64,000 nt of DNA from Carnegiea gigantea (taxonomy: Eukaryota; Streptophyta; Magnoliopsida; Caryophyllales; Cactaceae). The notes beneath the pieces are model-generated. The model did no database searches. It saw nothing but the letters and a program-made list of their open reading frames with translations, and was not told the DNA's origin. Positions 45,998 to 57,550 of this stretch are shown here, piece by piece. How positions within the stretch are numbered: the stretch's first letter is position 1; the number at the start of each line of letters is the position of its first letter. The stretch lies in the NCBI GenBank assembly GCA_029747015.1, contig JAKOGI010000056.1, positions 124,001-188,000 on the forward strand, written 5' to 3'. The position numbers and the translations under genes are program-made.

Positions 45998-47245
45998 ATG
46001 GTGGGATTCAAAAATAGATACATGGTGATGGAGATTTTTTTAGATCCAAACAAGGAGCTTCCGGTGGATGATCCCATCATCCTTACGCTATTCAATGTGT
46101 CGAAAGCAATTAAGGATAGCATCTTTATAAACTTTGGGGAGTGTGGCCTGGCTTCTTCACTTGGGTCATTCCAGGGTGAGCAGCTAAGCATCTGGTGTTC
46201 CTTATATTTTTGGTGGTCTAGTTTATGCCATGTAAATATGAGGTTGATTTTTAACTTTTCCTAACTTGAGATGCATGATGTCTGTGTAGTCAAATATGTG
46301 AATCCAACCACAAAGGTCTGCGTCATTAGAGCTTCAAGAGAAGACTACCAAAAATTATGGTCTGCGATTAGTCTGGTTTCAAGTATTGGAAATTGCCCTG
46401 CGTTCTTTAATTTGCTTGACTTAAGTGGTGAGTTGAACTGCTTGCTCAAGTTATTGTACCAATTTGTCTGAATACCATATATCCCCCCCCCCAAAAAGGA
46501 AAAAAGTCCTCTGGTCAGAGTTGATATGTCCCTCGAGCAGTCCTCTGAATTACTGTTCTTCCAATCTGCTTCTATAACTAGTGTGATTTGTGGATGTATT
46601 GGAGAAGCTTTAAAAGTTTTAGCTTTTTCAAGATTGTTCAGATTCCACCATTTTTTAATTTAGTTAATTTTCATTCTTTGGGGATAAGTGAGCTGGGAAC
46701 ACTGAGCCCTTGTTTAGGTATAACCCAATATAGTTAGGAAGCCCAAGGGCAGAGTACACATCCGAAACCCAAAACCCAATAGATGCCTGGCTTTGTGCCT
46801 CACGCATAAGTGACGAGGGAGACTGCTTTTCACTGATCCCTAGGATTCTGATGGTGGTGGCCCCTTGAGGTGGGAGAGACTCATGCCGCTTGAGTAAAAG
46901 CTCATTGGCGTCTTGATGATGATTTGTGAAATTATGTTGTTTGGGTTCTATTCTCTTGGTGCATTCAGCGAGTGAGTAGTGACATACCTCAAAGTAAATG
47001 CAGTTTCTTTCTGTTAACTACATTGAGAAACACTTTCTCTGAACCAAGCTTAACATTTACAAATATTTACTGATTTTTGGTGTGTCATGTGTGCAGGGAG
47101 TATCAAAGCTTGCAGAAAGTCAGCAATGAGTTGTGAAGAGGCCAAATTTAAGCAGTATAAACTTGGGAAGGGAGTTGAGGTTACAGACGAGTTGAATCAG
47201 CAAATGCACAATTGTCTCGAGAGGATTAAAGTACTAGAACACTAA
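45998..47245 (+). CDS. POP5: Ribonuclease P/MRP protein subunit POP5, 3 coding exons, 154 aa
   Basis: Coding exons are 45998-46175, 46290-46427 and 47097-47245, all GT..AG and in phase (155 codons). The protein starts MVGFKNRYMVMEIFLDPNKE. It continues ILTLFNVSKAIKDSIFINFG, ECGLASSLGSFQ, VKYVNPTTKVCVIRASREDY, IGNCPAFFNLLDLSGSIKAC and ends with a helical tail TDELNQQMHNCLERIKVLEH. This is the whole Rpp14/Pop5 fold at the usual length; Arabidopsis POP5 is EMB1687. It is a core protein of nuclear RNase P (tRNA 5' processing) and RNase MRP (rRNA processing), acting in the nucleus and nucleolus. A reading through the first donor ends quickly and is not used. Confidence 0.95.
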
Positions 47246-47961
47246 CTGAATCTTTCCTTGTAACATTTAATTAGGGTACTTGATGATTACAGGTGAGTTT
47301 TTTTTGAGATGATAGATAATCTAACATTTAACTAGTACTTGCTTATTGTACATGGTTGGTTCTTTTCTGTGGATGATTTGAGTTGCCATTCGTGATAAAT
47401 TGAATGAGAATTAAATTCAAACTTGAATCTTTGCAAGCCTATTAAAGACCTCACTTGTAGGTTTGTTAAAGCCTGAACTTGGTTGTCTCAGACCAAGCTG
47501 CCGATAGGGTTAGAGATTCATCCTATTCTTTTCAACTTACCATAAGTAATTATGATCAAAATTTAGTACTGATCAGCACTCCAAATTACTTATCGACATT
47601 GGTTAGCATTTAGCCACATTTCCTACTCAACAATTTTAGTCATGGTCAGAGACTCATCAATAGTAATTACTACTAATAAGTAATAAATTGCTTATGATAA
47701 GTTGAAAAAGTAAAGATAGCTAGATAGACAAATATTTAAATATATTATTAGGATATAAGGTTCAAACGTTTATTCAAGATCAACGTCTATACTTCTCTTT
47801 TAAAATTTGAAATGCTCATCAAATAGATCCTAGGTAATAGTACAATTTATAAATATTTAAAATTTTATAGAACCTATGCTTTGAAAAATTAAAGGAAGTT
47901 TCTGAAGTTGATCTACACCATGTTTAAAGTAGGAGTTAAGAGCAACAGTATGATCAAGATA
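47246..47961. other. POP5 3' flank, no gene recognised
   Basis: It contains the POP5 3' UTR and AT-rich sequence. Confidence 0.5.
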
Positions 47962-48222
47962 TTACTCCCTCCGTCCCAATATTTCTGTCCTGAATTGACT
48001 TTTTAAAGTCGAATTGAATCAGTTTTGACCGATTGTTACAAACAAACATGACAGACAGTGATGTTGAAAATATGATAGTAGATAACTTTAGAAATGCATT
48101 CTCAAATGTCAAATTATAGATTTTAAAAATTGTAATCACATGATATTGTTGTTGTTGTTGTCAAAATTTTGTTCCATTGATAAACCAAAATCAATATATA
48201 GAAAGATAAAAATGGGAGTATG
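47962..48222. mobile_element. Stowaway-like (Tc1/mariner) MITE
   Basis: CTCCCTCCGTCCCAATATTT (47964-47983), preceded by TA, is the classic Stowaway terminal repeat. The element ends near 48220 in AAAAATGGGAGTA, a decayed complementary end also next to TA. At about 257 bp it has typical Stowaway size. It lies between POP5 and the DUF599 gene. Confidence 0.75.
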
Positions 48223-48385
48223 AAAGATGCTAGCAATCTTAACCCTAGTTTATGCCTAAAGTTGAAGATAATGGAGCAAAGTTAACCCTAATTCAAACCA
48301 AAAGTTGAGGATATATTCAGCTAATGGGAGAGTTTGGTGGGCCTTTCGGCCTTGTGTATCACATTGCATCACATCACTACACCAC

Positions 48386-48481
48386 ACACTTGGACGTGTT
48401 TCTCTATAATATAAACCCATTCTTTTGTACCCATTTGTTCTCCCCTTTTCATTCTCTTCTTACACTTGGACGTGTTTCTCT
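48386..48481 (+). promoter_or_regulatory. Probable DUF599 promoter: TATA box between two 20-bp direct repeats
   Basis: ACACTTGGACGTGTTTCTCT occurs at 48386-48405 and exactly again at 48462-48481. TATAATATAAA (48405-48415) lies between them. The second copy precedes a pyrimidine-rich leader. Confidence 0.55.
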
Positions 48482-48605
48482 GCCTTCTTTCTCTGCTCTT
48501 CTCTTCTGGTCTGTTCTAGATTTGAAGGGCATCTTCCAATTGTCTGGGAGACAACCACATTCATTTGAAAAATTGAAGATCGATCAGCTTATTTGGGGGA
48601 GGGAT

Positions 48606-49349
48606 ATGAAGGAGCAATTGTTGGATTGTACATTGGTGCCGTTAGGATTGATGGTAATGTTGGGTTACCATGTTCATCTTCTCCATAGAGTCATCAGAGA
48701 ACCCACCAAGACCGTCGTTGGTGTTCATGCTATCAATCGAGGTTTCTGGGTTCATGCCATGGTGGAAGTAATATGCAATCATATTAGCATCTTACTTTGA
48801 TCATATTGGCCTCCCCATACTTCAACTTGAATCTCTAAGCAGCAAGAATTCTAATGGTCAATGCTGGACACACCCAAGAACGGCGTTCTAGCAGTCCAAA
48901 CACTAAGGAACAGCATAATGGCATCAACCCTATTGGCCTCCACAGCCATCACCCTGAGCTCAGTGATCGCGGTCCTAATGACAAGCACGGGCAACAACCG
49001 GGCTTTGGGGCTTGTGTTCGGGGACCAGAGCCAAATGGGGTTCTCTATAAAGTTCTTCAGCATATTGGTTTGCTTTCTGTCAGCTTTCCTGTTGAACTTG
49101 CAGTCAATTAGGTATTACAGCCATGCCAGCATTCTTATCAATGTGCCCCTGAAAAACATGGCTTCTCCTTCCTTGACTGCTGAGTATGTGAGTAGAATTG
49201 TCAACAGAGGAGGCTACTTCTGGTCTCTCGGATCACGCGCCTTCTACTTCTCTTTCCCTCTGTTTCTTTGGATCTTTGGGCCAATCCCCATGTTTTGCAG
49301 TTACTTATCTCTGGTTCTAGTGTTTTACTTCTTGGACTTCACCTTTTGA
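48606..49349 (+). CDS. DUF599 family membrane protein, exon junction unresolved
   Basis: Exon 1 is 48606-48767: MKEQLLDCTLVPLGLMVMLG, YHVHLLHRVIREPTKT and GFWVHAMVE, then GTAATA. The second part is in an ORF ending at 49349 and includes KNGVLAVQTLRNSIMASTLL, ASTAITLSSVIAVL, IRYYSHASILINVPL, NRGGYFWSLGSRAFYFSFPL and FCSYLSLVLVFYFLDF. These are the conserved parts of DUF599 proteins, which have about four membrane segments and no proven function. No AG in the right place gives the expected '...KNGVLAV' start: TAA precedes the ATG at 48861 in the same frame. The only in-phase acceptor I found is CCCAAG at 48878, giving 210 aa without the usual D-x-x-K. Either that acceptor is used or the gene is damaged. 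Confidence 0.75.
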
Positions 49350-50627
49350 GTTCAAAGGAGATTAGCAAATGATGAAGAACAAGCTATGGAGGTCTATGTT
49401 TTGATTATAGTTTGCTCTATGCATTCATGAGTTTGTTATAGCTGGATTTCTTATTAGGGCTTTGTGTTGATGTTCATAGAGAAAACAGAATGGCAATCCG
49501 TATTCAATCCAAGTTGAATAGGATTGCAATTCCTGTCCTTGTTTGTAGCATCTCTGTTGGCTTTGTTTCATCTTTACTGTAAGAACTAAACATTCCACTT
49601 TGCTCCTTTCACTCTATGATACATAGAATACTAATTGGACAAGAGCTATAAGTGAGAATTTGATCTCTATTTGTGGTTCATATAGTTTTTTTTTTTTTGG
49701 TTTTTTTTTTTGGGGGGGGGGGGGATAACATGTGTAGCACCCCATCCTATGTCCGAAGATTTGAGAGTGATAGTATTAGTCTGAATGTTAGCTTATTAGA
49801 CTAATAAACTATCAAATCGTCAAGTATGAAGGATCGGAACGTTACAAATGAGGCTAAACTGAGATGAATGTTTAAAGGAAAAGGTAGAGAACTATAAAAA
49901 ATAACGTTTCGTGACATGAGAATTTTACTTTATAGTAAAGTTAGGTAACCAAAAGGATTTTGACATAAAAGTTAAGGCTGATGCATTAGTCCGTTAAATT
50001 TTCTATCTAATTGATTCTTTTTCATTATAGTGTGACAACTTTTCATCTTATATGAATAAAGACAAATGTTTGGGATTATAGCCTCATGTATTTACCACTT
50101 TGATCAAACAACTGGAAAAAATATTGAGCATTATGTTTTAAACAGCTAGGAAAGCACTAGTGTGATTTGGAAGAGAGACGAGGATGGTACGATGTCCTTA
50201 TTTAAGAAAACCTCTACAAACTTATCTTTGAGGATACAAGAAGACCACCATTTTACCCATATTTAACTAACTTTACCAGTAGGAGTTGTAGATGATAAAG
50301 GTTGTCCATAGAATTGACATAAATATGTCTTGCTTCCCCAAAACTCCATTTTTGCAAAAGGCACAGTTATGCATGAAAATAATGCTTTTACAGTGATTAT
50401 CACTAAATGTTAACCACCACAATTAGACTGATCATAACTGTTGATATTCGAAACACAATCTTCACTGTTTTTTTAAAGTTACTTTAATAAGATAAAAGAC
50501 ACAGAAATTATATGGTATAGTCAAGTAGACAAGAGCTGCGTTCACCCAGCATGGAATGCTTTGATCTGAGTTTGCCAACTCATTAAGTATATATGTGTTA
50601 GCTTACTAATTGTCAATTCCATCGCTC
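49350..50627. other. Intergenic, no gene recognised
   Basis: It holds the DUF599 3' UTR and AT-rich sequence, with a T(n)GG-T(n)G(n) homopolymer cluster at 49686-49724. Confidence 0.5.
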
Positions 50628-51115
50628 ATTAAAAACATATCACAACTCACTAGAAGTTTCTATCAGTTCAATGAAGTATATGAAAAGATTTTTTGTTTTA
50701 GTGATCCTATGTATTATAAATACATTAGAGCTAATTAGAATTAGGTGTTAATTAGCTCAAGTAGTTATGTGGATTATTTTTTTGTATAACTAACATCATC
50801 GATTAATTACATAGCTAATGTACACCAAGCATGCATGCTATACATCGGTATGGGTAAGGTATGCTCACTAAAAGTATATTTAATTTCAGCTCACTAAAGT
50901 ACTAATCATGTTACTCATTAAAAATGCATCACAACTTACTATATGCATCTATAAGCTTTCTAAAGTATTTGAAATATTTTTTGGTGTTAGTGATCATGCT
51001 CATTATAATTATAAATTTATCCAACTCACTAGAATTAGGCATTATATGAACTATTTTTAGTTATAAGTAATATCACTGATCAATTACATAGTTGATGTTA
51101 ATCACCAAGATATCT
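50628..51115. repeat. Diverged tandem duplication of about 290 bp
   Basis: CATTAAAAACATATCACAAC (50628) recurs as CATTAAAAATGCATCACAAC (50921). Both are followed in order by ACTAGAAGTTTCTAT/ACTATATGCATCTAT, GTTTTAGTGATC/GGTGTTAGTGATC, TAGAATTAGG and ATCAATTACATAG.TGATGT-like blocks. It is non-coding. Confidence 0.65.
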
Positions 51116-51116
51116 A

Positions 51117-51121
51117 ATACA

Positions 51122-51217
<96 letters not shown>
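51117..51217. repeat. (TACA)n-(TA)n compound microsatellite
   Basis: About eight CATA/TACA units are followed by a perfect AT run of roughly 60 bp. Confidence 0.95.
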
Positions 51218-51219
<2 letters not shown>

Positions 51220-51527
51220 GTTTATTGTGTTTAATCTTATGTATTGGCTAATATTGGTTTGAACAATATTTGTTATTTAAAATAAATATTTCGGTTAAGT
51301 AGATGATATGAGTATAATAGTTTATAATGATGAGATATAAGTATATATTGATGCTCATATATACTTGTATAATGTTGTAATGCTCAGTAAATGTATTATT
51401 AATGCTCACTATACAATATACTAATGCTCGCTAAATCAAATATATAACTTAATGAGACAAGTTTGTAATGGTTGTTATTGCTCACTAATTATTCAAGTAA
51501 AATTCCCTAATAACCATAGTCGTTATT

Positions 51528-51692
51528 ATAATAATAACAATAATAACAATAACAACAATAATAATAACAACAATGACGATGACAATAACAAAATAATAAT
51601 TAGTCAGCCAACCTCAAGTGTATAGGTGTGGATGTTACCGAGTTATACAATATTTCTAAAGAGATAAATACTCGTGTACAACCGGTTGTTTG

Positions 51693-51742
<50 letters not shown>

Positions 51743-51790
51743 GACCTAATCAAATGTTATTTAACCCCCCCCCCCCAAAAAAAAAAAACC
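51528..51790. repeat. (AAT/AAC)n tracts and a C(n)A(n) pair
   Basis: Interrupted AAC/AAT units at 51528-51600, a pure (ATA)n run at 51694-51740, and C12-A12 at 51765-51788. Confidence 0.9.
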
Positions 51791-52150
51791 TCAAGCAGTC
51801 TTTGTCCTCTCTTTCCTCCATCCTACACCCACTGCAACTTTCAAAGCAAAATCAACATCAAAGGAAAGAAAACGATGAGAGTGACAGTGAACAAGTAAAC
51901 TCCAAATTCTGAAAGAAAGAAAGACACGCAACATGGAGCATGAATCTTGAATAATTTGTTCTATGAATTTAATTATTTTTTTGAGTATCGTCTGATATTA
52001 ATTTGTCACAAATTAATGAAACTTAGAAGTTTTGAAGTTTTAGTCGAGTGCCAATTTCGGAGGAGGTATGTGGTGCTTAAGGGTAGTTGTTAGATATTTG
52101 TATAAGTGTTTTTTTTTTTTTTTTTTTGGATCAGCAAAGAAGGGAGGGTT

Positions 52151-53008
52151 TTATATAAGATTGTTGTGAATGTAAAGGTACATATCGTCTGAGGCTCTGT
52201 CTAGGATAGCGGCAGGCACATCAGACTCCCATAACCTCCCTTCTGGGCATAATGGTTCCCAGTGGGCAAGGTCATGCGCAACCCTGTTTCCCACTCTTTT
52301 AACAAACGATAAAGAAAAGAAATCAAAATTCTCAAGGAAAGCAATAATGTCTTTAACGCAAAAACCAGATAAACTATCGCAAGGCGACTTGGCCTTGATC
52401 TTCTGGATCAGATAGAGGTTATCACCCTCGATAATGATGTTACTGAAGACGTGGTTATGTGCACATCTCAGAGCATAGAAGCAGGCTCGGCCTTCTTCGA
52501 CAGCTCCTCCTGCAAACCCAGGTGTATGTTTGGTGCCAGCTAGGAGTAGATTGCCATGGTGGTCTCGGATTGCAAAGCCCCATCCTGAGTGTGTGCCTCT
52601 GATGGAGCCTCCGTCAAAATTTATTTTAACGCAGCCCGCGGTTGGGGGAGTCCAAGTGGATGGGTGGGGGACTGTGGAGGGGGAGGAGTCGATTTCTTGT
52701 TGATCACGGTAGCTTCGTATGTAGGAGATGGCCCGTTTGCCCAGCTTGTCAAGGTGGTGGTCAGGGGTCTTAAAGATGAAGCGATTGCAAGCGTTCCAGC
52801 ATTCCCACATGGCCGCTAGGAATTTCCCAAACTCGTCGTGGGTCAGTTGCTCTTTAGCCTTTAGTACGCAGTCGGGTAGACTGGGAAACTGAGGGGACCA
52901 GAGGCAGTCACTCATGCCACTCCCTTCCCATCTTTGCGTGGCAAGAGGACAGTAGAGGAGGGCGTGCATGGCCGTTTCCTCAACGTGCCTGCAGATATTA
53001 CAATTCAT
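52151..53008 (-). pseudogene. L1 LINE: zf-RVT end and RNase H domain
   Basis: CNICRHVEETAMHALLYCPL is the zinc-binding zf-RVT end. A 60-residue linker follows, then RNase H: CVKINFDGGSIRG, WGFAIRDHHGNLL, EEGRACFYALRCA, IIEGDNLYLI and VKRVGNRVAHDLAHW. The D-E-D set is present. This 285-codon part is open, while the rest of ORF2 is broken. Confidence 0.85.
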
Positions 53009-53867
53009 GAGAAAGAAGTGAGGTGAGATGCAAGTTTGCTTGATGTGGATAAGGCGTCAGAGCAAAGACGCTAGCCGAAGAGTCGAACTCGAGGGGGTAC
53101 ATTACAGTTCCATAGGGTGCACCATACATCAGTGCAACGGGAGGAGGGTGAGGCTGTAGAGCTGGATATATTATCAACCAACATGTGGTATGCCGAGCGA
53201 ACAGTGAATATCCCATGTTTGTCATAATGCCCAATAAGCTTGTCGGGGGGCCATGAGTTACATAACGGGATGTTGAGGATGAGTTCGGCATCGCATGGTA
53301 GGAAGATTTGGTTGATCAAAGACTTCTTCCAGTGGCCAGTGGCTGGGTTTATGAGGTCTTTCATCATGCAGTCAGCATATTGGGGCTTAGGGGGAGTGAT
53401 GGTCTTAAAGGAGTAAGGGCGCGAGAGCCATCAGTCATGCTAAATATTTAGGTAGCTTCCGTTCCTTACTAGCCAACGGGATCCGCGGATGATTGTAGAC
53501 CTGGCATAAAAGAGGCATCTCCAAGTGAAGCTAGGCTGGGAGCCAAGGGTGGCCTCAAAGATGTTGCTGTGGGGGAAATATTTAGCATTGAGGAGCCGGG
53601 ACACAAGCGATATATGATCTTTGATTAATCTCCACACTTGTTTGGCTAGGAGGGCATCATTGAAAGCGGCCATATCTCGAAATCCAAGGTCGCCATCATC
53701 TTTGGGTTTGCAAAGCTTATGAGAATTGAGCCAATGAATTTTCCTTCCATCTTGGTCGTGGCCCCACCAAAAGCGCATGATCGTGGATTGGATTGAGTGA
53801 CGCATGTCTTGAGTAAGCTTGAACATGCTCATGATATAGGTGGGGATAGCTTGGGCTACTGCCTTTA

Positions 53868-54818
53868 TTAGCACTTCCCATTTGGCCCATGAGACAAGTT
53901 TGCCCATCCATCCGGAAATATGCTTTTTGATGCGGTCGACCAAATACAAGAAGGGCTTTTTGCGAGAGCGGCCGACGTGGGTTGGGGCACCCAAATATTT
54001 ATCATGAGATAAGACCTCCCTGATGCCAAGATGAGGGTCACTTGGCTTCGGCGTTCGGCCGAAACTCCCTTGCTGAAGGACACATTAGTTTTTGCGTAAT
54101 TAACCATTTGTTTGGAGGCGTGCTCATATTTTATGAGGAGTTGCTTCAGAGTAGTAGCCTGGTCCATGGTGGCACTACAGAAGATGATAGTGTCGTCTGC
54201 GAAGAGGAGATGAGAGATGCAAGGGGCATAAGCAGTTAGCCTATAGCCCTGGAGGGATGCATTTTCCGCCGCTCTAGTGAGGAGCCCACTTAAGTCCTCG
54301 GAGTAGAATAGGAAGAGGAAGGGAGAAAGGGGGTCTCCTTGGCGAAGGCCTCTGCTAGGAATAATATGGCCAGTCAGTGAGCCGTTGAGAAGAAAGGAGA
54401 ATGAGGCATATTTTACACACCTCATGATGAGGTTAACCCACTGCTCTCGGAAGCCCGTTTTTAACATGATGCTCGAAAGGAATGGCCATTCAACCCGGTT
54501 GAATGCCTTGGACATGTCAAGCTTAACTGCCACGGAGCCTTCAGTACTATGGTCTCCCCGCATGGCATGTAGTATCTCGAAGGCTATAAGGATGTTATCG
54601 AAAATTAAGCGGCCTTGGGTAAAGGCTCCTTGGGTGTTCGAGATAATGAGTAGTAGAAAAGGCTTTAAGCGATTGACGATGACCTTAGTGATTAGCTTGT
54701 AGGCGACGTTACATAAGCTAATGGGCCAGAACTCATAAATATACTCTGGCCTCGATTTTTTGGGTATGAGCGCAACAAACGTGTGGTTGAGCTTGGGTGG
54801 GATAGGATGGCCGTTCAA
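53868..54818 (-). pseudogene. L1 LINE: reverse transcriptase domain
   Basis: Readable blocks: HTFVALIPKKSRPEYI, EFWPISLCNVAYKLITKVI (the usual R of FRPIS is W), QGAFTQGRLIFDN, VAVKLDMSKAFNRVEWPF, IPSRGLRQGDPLSPFLF and SHLLFADDTIIF with the catalytic FADD intact near 54193-54204. RT continues in other frames down to 53440 (FRDMAAFNDALLAKQVWRLI). Confidence 0.88.
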
Positions 54819-55899
54819 GATGGAGAGGACGGTCTTGGCAACATCGTCGCCGATTAAGTCTCAGGATTTTTGGTAAAAGAACACATTCATTCCGTCTAGG
54901 CTGGGGGCTTTGTGGGGGTGCATTTGCTTCAGCGCTGTGTCCACCTCTTCTTGTGTGTAGGGGCGGCAAAGGGAATCATTGATCTCATTGGTAACCCGGG
55001 TTGGCACGTAGTCAAGAATGTCCTCAAAATTGGAAGGCATGGTGCTAGTGAATAGGTCGCCAAAGTAGCTTGTGACGATGCTTGTAATGTCTTCGACGTT
55101 GGTGTGTCATATTCCATTAGAATCGAAAAGGCCTTTTAATGCAGTTTTTGGTCCTCCTCATAGTGGCTTTGGAGTGGAACCATCGTATATTTGTATCCCC
55201 GTATTTCAGATAATCTGAGCGTGCTCTTTGCCACCGCATAATTTCCTCTTTTTTCCGCCATTCTCTTATTTCGCCATGCATTCGACGTCTACTTTCTGCA
55301 TCAGTGTCATGTTTGAGCTGGTTTTCCAGCTTCCTGATTTCTAATCCGACATGGCCGAACGTTGCAGAGTTCCATTTTAGGAGCTACTGGGCGCAGTTGT
55401 CAAGGCGTGAAAGGAGTTGCTCCACAGCATCCGAGTGGGTGGTAGAGGTCTAGGCCGAGTTGATAACATCTTTACATGAAGGGTCGGTGAGCCACATATT
55501 CTCAAAGTGGAAACGCCTTGTACGACGGTACGAGTCATCACCACTCGACGTGCATTTGAGAAGTATCGGGACGTGGTCTGATAGATCAGAATCGATGTGT
55601 GTGACGTGGGCTCCCGGGTAGAGGAGTGACCACTCTGTATCAGCATAAAAGTAGTCTAGCCGCTCTTCGACCAGGAGAACATCATGTTGATAGTTGGACC
55701 ACGTAAATTGGTATCCAGAAAATCCAAGGTCAAAGAGATCGTTGCTCGCAAAAGTCTCTTAAAAGAGGTTCAGTAAGCTTTGGGGTTTTGGAGGTCCCCC
55801 TTGCTTTTCATCATGATAAAAAATTTCATTGATGTCTCCTCCTACAAGCCAGGGGAGGGGCGAGTGGGTCTTGAGGTCAGAAATAAGCTCACATGTTCT

Positions 55900-56247
55900 C
55901 TATTTCTCTTGTCGTTCAGGCCACCCATATATGCCTGTGAAATGCCAGAGGTTATCGTCATCCTCCCAGTGGATAGTAATGTCAATGTGGTGTGAAGAGC
56001 TAGAGAGATAATTGATATTTGCTTTATCGGTCCACAGCAATCCGGGACCTCCAGATCGTCCTAGTGCATCCACAAATATACCATGGAAATCCCCTAACTG
56101 CTTTAGCAAATCTTCCATCTCAGCCTTGCTTTTTTTGGTCTCTGAAAGGAAGACCACGTTGGGTGCAAATCTTCGTAAGAGACTACGAAGGTCAGAAACT
56201 GTCTGGGTCGCACCCAGCCACCGGCAGTTTAGACATAGGACGCTCAT
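55900..56247 (-). pseudogene. L1 LINE: endonuclease (EEP) N-terminal domain
   Basis: MSVLCLNCRWLGATQTVSDL followed by FAPNVVFLSETKK and WHFTGIYGWPERQ are the conserved N-terminal parts of the plant L1 apurinic-type endonuclease. The remaining blocks follow in other frames to about 55380 (a FTWSNYQHD block and a DLSDHVPIL block). Confidence 0.85.
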
Positions 56248-57210
56248 GGCACTAGGCGAGACTGCTTAGCAGCCTCCGCCGTGATAGAAGGTGTGAAAGA
56301 TGATGAGTCCAGACCGTCCTCAATGATCTGAACCTTGTTATCACCTTGTTTTAAAGGTGGGACGTCGTCTTGCTTCCTTTTGAAAGCTTCTGAGCCCAGG
56401 ACAATGGGTGAATCTTCATCAGTGAGCATGCTCGCCGAGGCTGTATTCTCAGGAGGTTTGGAAGGTTCTCCCGTTTTCTCGAAGGCTGGGTCGGTGAAGA
56501 GAAGTTTGGTGCACACCTGTGGCATAGACTTGGAGTGGTGGAAGGCAGAGCTCGCGTTCCGCATTGAGCTCACTTTCTGCATTGCGTCGTCGATTCTTGA
56601 GTGGGGAAGCCTTTAGCCAGGCACCATACTGGAGGCCTGGGTCGTCCTCCTTAGCATCAACAATTTTACACCCTTTTAATGTGCGTCCGAGTCTATCACA
56701 ACCATAGCAAAAGTCGGAGAGTTTGACGTACTTGAATCATATCCAAGTAGGCTTCCCGGCAATCATAACATTTATCCCCCTTCGAAGGGGCTTGGATCTG
56801 TCAATGTCGACGCGAAAGCTGAGCACTTTATCAAATCCCATCATCGTAGCTTCATCACAGTCCACTAGTTCCCCAATATTGGAAGCGAGGGTTTTTGCAA
56901 AGGAGATAGTTTACTTCTTGGCAAGCACGTCATACGCTTTAACCCAGAACCGTGCCTTTGTGAATTGCACCTCGGAGAGGATTTCAAGCCCTGTCATCAG
57001 CTTGAGGAGGAGAGTGTGGCCATCGAAGGCCCAAGGGCCTTCGTTGAGGACATACTCCTTGTCTGCCACGCGAAAGAATTGGAAAGAGAAGAGGTTGACG
57101 TCCAGATCGTGAATGACTAATCCTTCGGATGGCTCCCAAACGTTGCGAAATACCGATTTCATGGCTTTGACGTTGAAGGAGAGGTTCGTGTCCAAGCGTC
57201 CCAGCAGGCA
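56244..57210 (-). pseudogene. L1 LINE: ORF1 with DUF4283 and a damaged CCHC knuckle
   Basis: DUF4283 is readable at 57195-56911 (LFSFQFFRVADKEYVLNEGP, WAFDGHTLLLKLM). After a stop the chain continues CDEATMMGFDKVLSFRVDID, then a zinc knuckle near 56686-56730 that reads CYGCDRLGRTLKGC: the histidine of C-x2-C-x4-H-x4-C is arginine. The C-terminal part is open at 56582-56244. Confidence 0.8.
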
Positions 57211-57550
57211 TAGGGTAATCTGCTAGGCCTAGTTTTCTTCGTCGTCTGTGATGATGACTGTTTCTTCTTCCTTTATTAGTTTAAGGTTTTGCCACTTCTC
57301 GATGAGACCCGCCGCCATTGTTGCACTGGGTGCCTTGGGGTCCAAGAAAGGGTTTTTTTTGGAGACGCTAGGGGAGGTAGACGCAGGGGCTCGAGTTGAG
57401 AGGGCATCGGGGATAGATTGTCACAGACCCACACGGATGGTGGGGAACGCCGGGCCGCCGAGGCCTTACCGGAGGAAGGCGAGGGGCTCTCGCAAAACTA
57501 GGGTTAGGGTTCCTAGTTTAGGAAAGAGTTTTACCTATATTTGTATAAAT

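Larger units (their letters stand above)
52109..57536 (-). mobile_element. L1-type LINE, nearly complete, frame-broken
   Basis: This minus-strand element of about 5.4 kb ends in a poly(A) tail (plus-strand T-run at 52109-52127). It is flanked by a 14-bp imperfect duplication, ATATTTGTATAAGT (52094-52107) and ATATTTGTATAAAT (57537-57550). The order is canonical: ORF1 (DUF4283, then a zinc knuckle), endonuclease, reverse transcriptase, zf-RVT, RNase H. Stops break the chain in several places, for example around 56740, 55140 and 53420. The 5' end carries a short GGTTAGGGTT stretch. It is inactive, but old breaks are few. Confidence 0.9.

Noticed and set aside
52103..52128. Long T-run as a random homopolymer
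   Set aside because: It is the minus-strand poly(A) tail of the L1 LINE, flanked by the target duplication.
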